DNA of 14,386 nt from JBOHWJ01 sp050736615 (lineage in GTDB: Bacteria > Desulfobacterota > Binatia > Binatales > Binataceae): assembly GCA_050736615.1 (NCBI GenBank), contig JBOHWL010000161.1:1-14386 (forward strand), written 5' to 3'. The notes under the pieces are model-generated. The model did not search any database, was not told where the DNA came from, and saw nothing but the letters and a program-made list of their open reading frames with translations. The translations under genes and the position numbers were made by a program. Below are positions 1 through 6,681 of the stretch, piece after piece (within the stretch, counting starts at the first letter, position 1; every line of letters begins with the position of its first letter).

Positions 1-920
1 CGATGATTGTGGCGGAAGGAAAACTCATTCAGGTATAGGGGCAGATAATCTTTGCTGACGTTGTGATAGGTGCCAACCACGCCACGTTTGAGCAGGCTCC
101 AGAACGACTCAATGTTGTTGGTATGGACGTTCCCGCGCACATACTCGCCACGCGCATGACTTACCGATGCGTGCGGAATCTTGCGCCCCATGTACTTGTA
201 GTCAACTTTCTCATCAGTGGCGACCAGCGAAACCTTATCGTCCACTACGCCGCGCACGAATCCGCTCAAGGTGCGCGCATCAGTATCGCCAATGACCCGT
301 GCGACCACGTTACCCTTGCGCGCAATCGCACCGATCACGCCCACCTTGCCATAGCCGATTTTCTCATCGAGCGGGCCACGCGGACTCGCCTCGCGTTGCT
401 GGCGGGATTTCTTATTCCAGTGGCGATTGCGATCCTTGCCGCCGATGTAGGTTTCGTCAGCTTCAACTTCGCCAGTCAGCGGGAAGGCATCACCGCGCAT
501 GGCCGCACGCCAGCGATGGCACATATACCAGCTTGTGCGCCAGTCGGAACCAGAGTCTTCGCCGAAGATCACGCGATGGACCTGGAGCGAACTGATGCCT
601 TTCTTGGCAGTCAGCATCAAATAGCCAACCTTGAACCACAGCCGAAGCGGAATCTTGGTGTCCTGAAAGATTGTGCGGGTAATGACGCTGAAGCGATAGC
701 CGTTCTTGCGATCGCAGGTGACTGGTTTGCCGTCGTAATCGCGAGTCTGAAGACCGCTCTTGCAGACCCAATTGAACGGACGCGACTTGAGCGCATATAT
801 GCGTTCTTTGCTCCCGCAACGTGGACAGCTAACGCCATCAGGCCAGCGCTTGGCGGCCAGGTAGGTTTTGCAGTCATCATCAGTCGCGAACTGCTTATCG
901 AAGATGTCCAAGGTCTGCAT
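1..920 (-). CDS. IS1595-family transposase (C-terminus beyond window edge)
   Basis: The minus strand is open from an ATG at 920 to the window edge, giving 306 complete codons, with an in-frame TAA five codons upstream of the start. The protein begins MQTLDIFDKQF. It has a Cys-containing N-terminal region like the family zinc ribbon (CPRC at 32-35, further Cys at 53 and 69) followed by YRFSVITRTIFQDTKIPL, a typical IS1595/ISXO2 block. The DDE-like core is visible: EVEADETYIGG (D155), VATDE (D236) and HTNNIESFW (about 266-274, with N269/E271 at the third catalytic position). The final residues seen, YLNEFSFRHNH, are the usual C-terminal motif, so only a few codons should be missing. It catalyses cut-and-paste or copy-type movement of its own element. 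The family is certain; the subgroup is not resolved. Confidence 0.93.
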   Translation of the reverse strand, partial: MQTLDIFDKQFATDDDCKTYLAAKRWPDGVSCPRCGSKERIYALKSRPFNWVCKSGLQTRDYDGKPVTCDRKNGYRFSVITRTIFQDTKIPLRLWFKVGYLMLTAKKGISSLQVHRVIFGEDSGSDWRTSWYMCHRWRAAMRGDAFPLTGEVEADETYIGGKDRNRHWNKKSRQQREASPRGPLDEKIGYGKVGVIGAIARKGNVVARVIGDTDARTLSGFVRGVVDDKVSLVATDEKVDYKYMGRKIPHASVSHARGEYVRGNVHTNNIESFWSLLKRGVVGTYHNVSKDYLPLYLNEFSFRHNH

Positions 921-968
921 GATGAAGATTTAAGCAGAAAGGCTATCAGGTGTCAATACCAACAAAAT
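1..968 (-). mobile_element. Insertion sequence, IS1595 family (one end only in window)
   Basis: The transposase lies at the window edge, so only the promoter-side end of the element is present. That end must lie between the transposase start (920) and the TPR gene stop (1031). The stretch around 941-968, which on the minus strand contains GTTGGTATTGACACC, is the most likely position for the terminal inverted repeat. The partner repeat and the target duplication lie outside the window, so the boundary given is a guess within about 50 bases. Confidence 0.6.
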
Positions 969-1030
969 CGCCCGGCAAGTTTACATAATGTTTCTTATGC
1001 GAACTTGAATGCGGGGCCACGGAAAGCGGC

Positions 1031-1630
1031 TTAAGGGCCGGAGCGGCCACGGGTCGGCGCCTTCGGCTTGCGTCCCAATTCCGCCAAGGTTCGTCGCACC
1101 CCGAAATTCGCCGGATCGAGCTCGAAGGCGCGCTCCAGGTAAACGATCGCGCTGGCGGTGCGCTCCAGCTTGAGACAGACCCGCCCCAAGGTATGCATCA
1201 GCTCGACCGAATCGCCGCCGCACTCGCGCGCCCGCCGCAACATCGTGAGCGCTTCGCCATAGTTTTCACGGTCCGCCAACAACATCCCCAAACCCGCCGC
1301 CGCGCGCGCGTTCAGCGGATCAAGTTCAAGTGTTTCTTTAAATAATGACGCGGCATTGCGCCGCGCGCCCTTGCTGCGCAAATCCGCCGCCGCCGCCGCT
1401 AATCTGTTCGCTTCTTCAACTAACGCTTTAAGTTCTACCTGAACCTCGGCGCGCTCGCAGCTCACCGTCGCGCGCAACATCCGCACCCGCGGCCCCAGAT
1501 ATTCGCTCAGGCGCGCCACGATGGTGTCCTCGCCGACACCCGCGGGATCAAGAAAAATCGCCCCAATGGCGTCGCCAATATGGTCGTCGCGCAGAATCAC
1601 GAGCGTGCGCCGCTGCCGAAACTGCTTCAT
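1031..1630 (-). CDS. Small tetratricopeptide-repeat (TPR) protein
   Basis: This 199-residue protein uses the ATG at 1630. An in-frame GTG at 1639 is an alternative, and neither has a clear ribosome binding site. Residues from about 85 onward form three TPR-like helical pairs, with signatures such as AASLFKETLELDPLNARAA, GEALTMLRRARECGG and ASAIVYLERAFELDPANF. Such repeats usually mediate protein-protein contacts. The first 80 residues (MKQFRQRRTLVILRDDHIGD...) match no family I recognise. They include a Leu/Val/Arg-rich segment followed by a helix rich in Glu and Ala. There is no signal peptide, so it is probably cytoplasmic. The gene starts 16 bases after the dGTPase stop on the same strand and is probably co-transcribed with it. 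The C-terminal tail is basic (RKPKAPTRGRSGP). No specific function can be assigned. Confidence 0.8.
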   Translation of the reverse strand: MKQFRQRRTLVILRDDHIGDAIGAIFLDPAGVGEDTIVARLSEYLGPRVRMLRATVSCERAEVQVELKALVEEANRLAAAAADLRSKGARRNAASLFKETLELDPLNARAAAGLGMLLADRENYGEALTMLRRARECGGDSVELMHTLGRVCLKLERTASAIVYLERAFELDPANFGVRRTLAELGRKPKAPTRGRSGP

Positions 1631-1646
1631 AGTCAGCACGCGCGCG

Positions 1647-2804
1647 TCACACCCGCTCGTCCGGATCGAACAGCTTGCGATATTCGTCCAGGGCGAAGCG
1701 GTCGGTCATACCGGCGATATAGTCCGCCACCACTCGCGCCAGCGCTTCGCCATCCCGTTCAACCCGCGCCAAGACGTGCGGCGGCATCTGGCGCGGCTCG
1801 CTCATGTAGGTTTCGAACAGGCGCGCCAACACCCTGCCCGCCTTCTCGGTCATGCGGCTAACCCGGTAATGGTGATAAAGCCGCTCGCTCATCACCTGTT
1901 TGAGTTCGGCGACTTGCGGGCCTAGCTCTCCGAAGCTCGCCAGACTGCGGCCCGTTCCGCGCACCGCCGCAACGCTTTCGATACCCGCGCGTTGCAGTTC
2001 ACTATCCATATTGGTGACGAGATCGGTGACCAGCACGTCGATCATCCGAATGACCGTCTGGTAGCGCGCGATGCGCTCGTCCATCCCGGGGCGTTCGCGA
2101 TTGACGCGCTCCCACGAGTCGCGGAACAGGCGCGAATGATTGAGGTCGTCCCGGGTGAGCATCTGAGCCTTGAGACCGTCGTCAACGTCATGGGCGAGGT
2201 AGGCGATTTCGTCGGCGAGGTCGACGATTTGCGCCTCGAGGCAAGGATACAGCTCGGGGCCGAACTCGTGCGCCGCCGGACGCCCCTTGAAACTGGAATG
2301 CTTGATGATGCCTTCGCGCACCTCGAAGCTCAAATTGAGCCCGCGGAAATCCGGATAACGCACCTCGATCCAATCCACCGTGCGCAGACTTTGCGCGTTG
2401 TGATCGAAACCACCGTACGGCCGCATCAGATCGTTCAAGACCCGCTCACCCGCGTGGCCGAAGGGGGTATGGCCGAGGTCATGCGCAAGTGCGACGGCTT
2501 CGGCCAGGTCGCGATTGAGCGCCAACGCGCCGCTGACGGTACGCGTAATCTGGGCCGCTTCCACGGTATGGGTCAGACGCGTGCGGTAATAATCACCTTC
2601 ATGATTGACAAAGACCTGGGTCTTATATTCGAGACGCCGGAACGCGGCCGAATGGATGATGCGGTCGCGATCACGCTGAAAGCCGGTGCGCATCGGATGC
2701 GGCGGCTCGGCGATTCTGCGGCCACGGCTGTCGCACGCCCGCATCGCGTATCCGGCCAGCGTCCGCTCCTCAATTCGCTCCAACTCTTCACGGGTGCGTA
2801 ACAT
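1647..2804 (-). CDS. dgt: dGTP triphosphohydrolase-like HD-domain protein
   Basis: This 385-residue protein belongs to the deoxyguanosinetriphosphate triphosphohydrolase family (short type), which cleaves dNTPs to deoxynucleoside and triphosphate and helps control dNTP pools. The sequence shows RDRDRIIHSAAFRRLEYKTQVF (about 44-65), HTVEAAQITR with the first metal His at 79, the HD pair in ALAHDLGHTPFGH (H108, D109), and the QIVDLADEIAY block (192-202) that supplies the last metal-binding Asp. The short N-terminal ERTLAGYAMRACDSRGR is typical of the family. The ATG at 2804 has a GGAAG ribosome binding site six bases upstream (2811-2815), which supports this start. It leads a likely two-gene unit with the TPR gene. 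The biochemical substrate of short-type members varies, so 'dGTPase-like' is the safest name. Confidence 0.93.
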   Translation of the reverse strand: MLRTREELERIEERTLAGYAMRACDSRGRRIAEPPHPMRTGFQRDRDRIIHSAAFRRLEYKTQVFVNHEGDYYRTRLTHTVEAAQITRTVSGALALNRDLAEAVALAHDLGHTPFGHAGERVLNDLMRPYGGFDHNAQSLRTVDWIEVRYPDFRGLNLSFEVREGIIKHSSFKGRPAAHEFGPELYPCLEAQIVDLADEIAYLAHDVDDGLKAQMLTRDDLNHSRLFRDSWERVNRERPGMDERIARYQTVIRMIDVLVTDLVTNMDSELQRAGIESVAAVRGTGRSLASFGELGPQVAELKQVMSERLYHHYRVSRMTEKAGRVLARLFETYMSEPRQMPPHVLARVERDGEALARVVADYIAGMTDRFALDEYRKLFDPDERV

Positions 2805-2947
2805 GATTTGCTTCCGCGCACGAATCTATCACGAGCGGCCGCATGCGCTGAAACCGGCACCGGTCCAGCTTTCCCAGTTGCGCCAGCGTGGCTTGCGCGC
2901 TCAGGCCGTTAGGAGTCCGTGCTGGGAGGCTCCGCGCGAGCCTTGGT

Positions 2948-2961
2948 TGTCATTTCGAGCG
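2948..2961 (+). repeat. Interspersed repeat copy 1 (tgtcatttcgagcg)
   Basis: The 14-base motif tgtcatttcgagcg occurs here on the plus strand and again inverted at 3174-3187. The following bases to about 3021 (gcgcagcc..., gaacgaagtgaagccgag..., aaggagtctgcgacg) look like a decayed version of the longer repeats with 'gagcgaagcgag' cores seen in many environmental bacterial genomes. No coding role is apparent. Confidence 0.6.
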
Positions 2962-3116
2962 CGTTAGCGCAGCCGACACTAGGCGGAACGAAGTGAAGCC
3001 GAGCTAAGGAGTCTGCGACGTGCGTGTATGATGGAGCGAGCAGGCGAATCCTGACTTGGCCGACGACTCGCGGACTCGCCCGCCCCACGGAGCTGCGTTC
3101 AGGGTCAGCCTGCCGG

Positions 3117-3172
3117 AGCGAGAAATCCCGGATCGAACGCTGAAAATGCACGGATTTCCGGGATTCCTCGCT
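3117..3172. repeat. Stem-loop inside interspersed repeat
   Basis: The arm at 3117-3132 (agcgagaaatcccgga) matches the reverse complement of 3157-3172 in 15 of 16 positions, leaving a 24-base loop. The single mismatch would be a G-U wobble on a minus-strand transcript. The structure is part of the same repeat family as the neighbouring 14-base motif. It is not followed by a T-run on either strand, so it is more likely a REP/MITE-like repeat than an intrinsic terminator. Confidence 0.6.
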
Positions 3173-3173
3173 T

Positions 3174-3187
3174 CGCTCGAAATGACA
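3174..3187 (-). repeat. Interspersed repeat copy 2 (inverted)
   Basis: This is an exact reverse-complement copy of the 14-base motif at 2948-2961. It directly adjoins the stem-loop at 3117-3172. Read on the minus strand it continues as gagcgaagcgaggaatccc, the typical core of this widespread repeat type. Confidence 0.65.
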
Positions 3188-3345
3188 GACTAAGAACTTT
3201 CCAGAGGTTTCCTAGCGCCTCTTCTGAATTCGTGATCGGTAAATGCGGCCCCATTGGACCAGTGAATCGACGAGTAATAAAACCTAGCTGCTCGCCTCGC
3301 GCTCGCTGGTGCCTTCGGCCGCCTCGCCTTTCTAATGTCGCACGT

Positions 3346-3379
3346 CGGCTCGCAAGTGAGCCGTAGCGCATTCTATAAT
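3346..3379 (+). promoter_or_regulatory. Likely rlpA promoter with adjacent palindrome
   Basis: A perfect -10 box, TATAAT, lies at 3374-3379, about 28 bases before the chosen rlpA start. No good -35 hexamer sits 17 bases upstream. A six-base inverted repeat, CGGCTC (3346-3351) and GAGCCG (3358-3363), covers that position instead and could be an operator for a regulator or activator. The operator idea is inference. Confidence 0.45.
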
Positions 3380-3391
3380 GCCGCGTGTGGT

Positions 3392-3399
3392 GAAGGTGG
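3392..3399 (+). promoter_or_regulatory. rlpA ribosome binding site
   Basis: GAAGGTGG ends seven bases before the ATG at 3407. With the -10 box at 3374-3379, it decides for that start over the in-frame ATG at 3335, which lies upstream of the promoter. Confidence 0.55.
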
Positions 3400-3406
3400 C
3401 GCAGCG

Positions 3407-4084
3407 ATGGCGCGGATACCGAGCGTCCGATTTTTTCGCACGGCGATAATCCTGGCGATAGCCGTCACGGCCGTGACGGGCTGCGCCAGTCGGCAGCTTG
3501 TCGCGCCGCGGCTTGTGCCGCGGCGCGCACCGGTCGCGCGCGGCCCGCTCTTCGGCACCGCTTCATGGTACGGTCCGGGTTTCAACGGCCATCGCACCGC
3601 CAGTGGCGAAATTTATAATCAGGAAGACCTTACGGCTGCCTCGAAAATTTTCCCTTTGGGCACGCGTCTGATGGTGACCAACCTGGCCAACGGCGATTCG
3701 GTTGAAGTACGCGTCAATGATCATGGCCCGTATGTGAAGGACCGCTCCCTCGACCTGTCGCATAAGGCGGCGCGGATACTTGGCATGGTCGGGCCGGGGA
3801 CCGCCCGCGTACGCATGGAGGTGCTGGACGCGCCCTATTCCCAGTTTATCGGACGGGAAGTCTACTTCGTTCAAGTGGGCTCATTCGCGCGGGCCGGCAA
3901 CGCCCGACGCCTGCGCGAACGCTTATCTACGTATTACCGCAACATCAGGATCGATAGAGTAGAAGCTGGCAGCCGCCGCTACTATCGTGTTCGTATGGGC
4001 GCCTACCGCACTCATCGCGCGGCGGAACGGGGCGCGCGCGGCGCGGCGCGTTTCGGCCTGCCGGTGGTAATCGTGCAGGAATAA
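3407..4084 (+). CDS. rlpA: RlpA-family lipoprotein (DPBB + SPOR domains)
   Basis: The 225-residue product starts with a signal peptide ending in a lipobox, VTGC, with Cys26 as the lipidation site, so it should be anchored in the outer membrane. Residues about 49-140 are the double-psi beta-barrel domain (GTASWYGPGFNGHRTASGE, LGTRLMVTNLANG, VRVNDHGPY, LDLSHKAA). Residues about 153-225 form a SPOR domain (YFVQVGSFARAGNARRLRERL ... YRVRMGAY), which in other proteins binds denuded septal peptidoglycan. Characterised RlpA from Pseudomonas aeruginosa is a lytic transglycosylase. Here the glutamate of ASGE (E68) and the aspartate of VNDHGPY (D105) are kept. By hand alignment, the positions of its catalytic-site Asp and His are Asn71 and Ser79, so activity is uncertain. 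The ATG at 3407 is preferred because of the ribosome binding site and the -10 box. The metallopeptidase-like lipoprotein gene follows on the same strand after about 245 bases. Confidence 0.92.
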   Translation: MARIPSVRFFRTAIILAIAVTAVTGCASRQLVAPRLVPRRAPVARGPLFGTASWYGPGFNGHRTASGEIYNQEDLTAASKIFPLGTRLMVTNLANGDSVEVRVNDHGPYVKDRSLDLSHKAARILGMVGPGTARVRMEVLDAPYSQFIGREVYFVQVGSFARAGNARRLRERLSTYYRNIRIDRVEAGSRRYYRVRMGAYRTHRAAERGARGAARFGLPVVIVQE

Positions 4085-4330
4085 CCTCGACCCCTCCTTA
4101 CAGCGGGTCCGGCTATTTCCGTCAGGATGACGTATCCGCTTGCCAGCTCGCCGTGGTGGCGACTATCGTGCGGTCCGGGGGGCTTGCGGTTTGGTAACGC
4201 GGCGCGGCCAGAACGGACTGTGGCAAGATCAGGCGAAACGGCATAACGCGAACCTCTGGAGGCCTAGTCCGCGACGCTTAGGCCGGGACACGCACGCAAG
4301 TCCGGCGGTGCAGAGCATATCAGGTTGATA

Positions 4331-5773
4331 ATGAGGCTGGCCGCACGTATATTCCGCGCGGGAAGGCTCCGGGCCCGCCACTGGATTTTCAATCCGCGCT
4401 GGGTCGCGATTGGTCACGGCCGTTGCGCTCGCGCCGGTTGGCGATTCGCCCCGCATCTGGGGCTTGTGTTCGCATTGGTACTCAGCGGATGCGCCTACGC
4501 GATCATCCACGGCGATACCGTCAATCAGACGCGCGCTGATCAAGTCGCGTCCGGATTGGCGCACCTGCGCGGACTTGATTTCACCACCAAGGTGCCAATC
4601 GTGGTGACGACACGCGATCAGGCCGAGCGCATTCTGGCCGCTGAAATCACTCGCGACCATAGCGATCGCGAATTACAGATCGGCGGTGAAAGCGGCACGA
4701 TGGTTGGGCTGTACCCGCCTGGAATGAAGCTTAAGCAAGAAACCCTCAAGCTGCTGCGCAACCAGATCGCCGGCTTCTATGACGCTCACGACAAGCGCAT
4801 GGTGCTGGTCGAAAGCGGCGCGGACCTAGGCTTTTGGAACGGCGCCGCCGAGCTCGTCACCCACCGTGACGTCGTCGGCGAGATGCTGCTTGCGCACGAA
4901 TTGACCCACGCCTTGCAGGATCAGCACTTTCATATTGAGAAAATGCTCGACCGCGTTGACAACAACGACGACCACATGCTGGCGCTCAAGGCGGTGGCCG
5001 AAGGAGACGCGACGCTGGCCGGCTTCGGCTACGCGGCGGGCAATCTTGACCCGCGCACGATAGACTTGGTGGTGTCGAATCTGGCCAATCTGCCACAAGC
5101 GTTCGCCGCGCAGTCTCCCAATGTGCCCGTGGGTCTCAGCGCGCCGATGTTATTCCAATACTCCGCCGGTACGCGTTTCGTGGCCGAGGCCTACAAGCGT
5201 GGCGGCTGGGCCGCGGTCAACGCGCTTTACCACAATCCGCCGCAATCGAGTCAACAGATCATGCAGCCGGAGCTTTACTTCGACCGGCCATCGCCGCCGG
5301 CCAAAATAGATCTGACCGGTTATCAGGACGTCCTGCGCGGTTGGACCAAGGCGGATGACGATTGCTACGGCGAGTTTCTTTTGAAAGTGATTCTTCAACG
5401 CGGCATGGGCAAGATACCCGCCGCCGCCGGCTTGGTTCGCCAATGGGACGGCGATCGTATGCTGGTATTCAGCCGCGGCCAGGCACTTACCGTCTTATGG
5501 CTCATCGCGTTCCGGGATCAGCGCTCGGCCGAGGAGTTCAGTGAGGCGTATGGTGACGTGCTCAATAATTTGCGAGGCGTTCATGAGCCCCATCGGATCG
5601 ATTGCCACGCCGGCGCCGTGCTGGTCGTGATTGGTGCCGGTGCGAAGCAGTTTGCCGCGCTCGCACCCGCCGTATGGAAAGCCAGCACGATCACGCCGGC
5701 GGCGCCGGTCAAAAATAAGCTGCCGCTCCATGCCGCCGAGGCCACACCCGTGCCCTTGGCCTTCAACGGCTAG
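4331..5773 (+). CDS. Putative zinc metallopeptidase lipoprotein (HExxH)
   Basis: This 480-residue protein is probably an exported, lipid-anchored zinc peptidase of unknown substrate. A hydrophobic stretch ends in a lipobox, LSGC, with the modified Cys at 54. The basic leader before it is unusually long, and I see no better internal start. The zinc signature HELTH is at 189-193, in MLLAHELTHALQDQH, and the Glu of KAVAEGDA (224) is well placed as the third ligand of a gluzincin-type site. About 40 residues before the signature, GFYDAHDKRMVLVE (148-161) resembles the strand seen in related uncharacterised bacterial peptidases. The region after 300 (QIMQPELYFD, GEFLLKVILQ, WDGDRMLVF) is a family-like C-terminal domain. 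The ATG at 4331 follows AGG (4322-4324); a TTG at 4325 is less likely. RlpA upstream suggests a cell-envelope role, but this is inference. Confidence 0.8.
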   Translation: MRLAARIFRAGRLRARHWIFNPRWVAIGHGRCARAGWRFAPHLGLVFALVLSGCAYAIIHGDTVNQTRADQVASGLAHLRGLDFTTKVPIVVTTRDQAERILAAEITRDHSDRELQIGGESGTMVGLYPPGMKLKQETLKLLRNQIAGFYDAHDKRMVLVESGADLGFWNGAAELVTHRDVVGEMLLAHELTHALQDQHFHIEKMLDRVDNNDDHMLALKAVAEGDATLAGFGYAAGNLDPRTIDLVVSNLANLPQAFAAQSPNVPVGLSAPMLFQYSAGTRFVAEAYKRGGWAAVNALYHNPPQSSQQIMQPELYFDRPSPPAKIDLTGYQDVLRGWTKADDDCYGEFLLKVILQRGMGKIPAAAGLVRQWDGDRMLVFSRGQALTVLWLIAFRDQRSAEEFSEAYGDVLNNLRGVHEPHRIDCHAGAVLVVIGAGAKQFAALAPAVWKASTITPAAPVKNKLPLHAAEATPVPLAFNG

Positions 5774-6638
5774 CTAAGGGATTCGGTTAGTGAAAACAGG
5801 CGTTACTGGAGGTTCGCACAAACGGAGAGCAGGGAAAAACACCTGCTCCCGGTCGTTATTTATCTGACTCCGGACGGTCATGCCCCGAGCACGCAGTCGG
5901 TCGGAGATTCACCCGAACTAGCACAGAATTTACTTTTGATTTCCTATCGCGACGATATTTCAGGATTTGTTCGAAGTAGCGCCGAGAGGCGCTTCACGCG
6001 GTTTCAGTTGCTGAAGTGTTACGGCAGTACGCGGCGCTTGCGAAGGACTTAACATGATTGAGAACACGTTCGGGGACTTCGTTCGGAAAAATTTCACAGC
6101 CTTGGATGAATTGGTGCGGCGATACTCAGAATATAAGATTGAGGTCGCCCAATCATATTGGAACGACCTGCGCGTCTCGATCCAGAAAAAGACGCCCGTG
6201 AACTATATCTTTGACGGTGCCGACAAAGAGCTACTCCTTCCGAAGCGAAGCGAGCGTGTATGTGGATGGAGCCGGCCGATCAATGAACGTGGACACAAAG
6301 TGACGATTGGCTTCGGCATAGATATGCAACCCGCGGAGCTTGCCAGAGGCACGTGGCCGTTCAATAGCTGTTGGACGGGCGCTAGAGTTTGGGCGGACAG
6401 AGATTGGCAATTGAACTTCTACAATATTGGCAGACAGAAAGTTTCGGACACGGAACCATCGGACGATTCCTGGGTACTTTGGAAATTTTGGCAGCCGCCC
6501 CATGCTATAAAGCCCGAGGATTTAAATGATCGGCTGACCGAGTGACGTGCAGCTCAGCAGCAGGAGATAATCGCGGAATTAGACTGGTGGAAGCAAATCG
6601 TTGGTCAGATTCTAGGAGAGCTTCCGCGATCGGAATAA
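5774..6638 (+). pseudogene. Decayed PD-(D/E)XK nuclease-superfamily gene, N-terminal half missing
   Basis: Directly after the peptidase stop, and in the same frame, an open stretch without a usable start codon reads RRYWRFAQTESREKH, then LLPVVIYLTPDGHAPS and LLLISYRDDISGFVRSSA. This is the region after the catalytic core in PD-(D/E)XK-superfamily proteins of the PDDEXK_4 type. From about 5983 the likeness continues only in another frame, as REALHAVSVAEVLRQYAALAKDLT, ending in TGA at 6055-6057. The frame change fits a one-base deletion (or two-base insertion) between 5977 and 5990. The third frame then carries the C-terminal part from 6054, broken by TGA at 6543-6545 and followed by 30 plausible codons to TAA at 6636-6638. 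The part with the D...ExK catalytic residues is absent. The region looks less GC-rich than its neighbours, suggesting a foreign origin. The family assignment rests on motif recall. Confidence 0.65.
6054..6545 (+). CDS. Hypothetical protein, probably the C-terminal part of a broken nuclease-like gene
   Basis: The 163-residue frame starts with ATG overlapping the TGA of the preceding fragment (ATGA). The product has a helical N-terminus (MIENTFGDFVRKNFTALDELV, then YKIEVAQSYWNDL) and a later part rich in Trp and Gly (VTIGFGIDMQ, GTWPFNSCW, WVLWKFWQPP). This layout resembles the C-terminal region found after the nuclease core in PDDEXK_4-type proteins. No signal peptide or membrane segment is visible. 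After the TGA at 6543 the same frame reads RAAQQQEIIAELDWWKQIVG and ends naturally at 6638, so the stop is probably a nonsense mutation such as CGA to TGA. It may be annotated as a free-standing gene, but I think it is a pseudogene piece. There is no good ribosome binding site. Confidence 0.5.
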   Translation: MIENTFGDFVRKNFTALDELVRRYSEYKIEVAQSYWNDLRVSIQKKTPVNYIFDGADKELLLPKRSERVCGWSRPINERGHKVTIGFGIDMQPAELARGTWPFNSCWTGARVWADRDWQLNFYNIGRQKVSDTEPSDDSWVLWKFWQPPHAIKPEDLNDRLTE

Positions 6639-6681
6639 GAGGCGTATTCACGAAAGACTCTTTGCTAACATGGCCTCCAAA

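Larger units (their letters stand above)
2805..3345. other. Gene-free stretch with interspersed repeats
   Basis: This stretch separates the divergently transcribed dGTPase-like and rlpA genes. Short open frames here translate to repeat-derived peptides (for example LSFRAKRGIP), which are typical of non-coding interspersed repeats and not of genes. It contains an inverted pair of 14-base repeats and a stem-loop, listed separately. I see no tRNA, rRNA or recognisable riboswitch. Confidence 0.6.

Noticed and set aside
63..1034. Plus-strand open frame of 323 codons
   Set aside because: It is the antisense of the IS1595 transposase, whose motifs are unmistakable on the minus strand; the plus-strand translation has no family features.
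1992..2801. Plus-strand open frame of 269 codons
   Set aside because: It lies wholly antisense to the dGTPase-like gene and reflects GC-rich codon usage.
3030..3110. Possible tRNA-like sequence on the minus strand
   Set aside because: The end near GCTCCA and the stretch before it faintly recall a tRNA, but I cannot fold a D-arm, anticodon arm and T-arm with a conserved TTC loop.
2909..3371. Two overlapping minus-strand frames of 80 and 88 codons
   Set aside because: Their translations contain repeat-derived peptides (SSVGRAS, LSFRAKRGIP) that commonly arise from non-coding interspersed repeats.
3335..3406. Upstream extension of rlpA by 24 codons
   Set aside because: It precedes the likely -10 box and adds residues before a good signal peptide; the ATG at 3407 has the better ribosome binding site.
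4140..4328. Plus-strand open frame of 62 codons between rlpA and the peptidase gene
   Set aside because: It has no ribosome binding site and low-complexity Arg-rich sequence; the 245-base gap shows nothing else recognisable.
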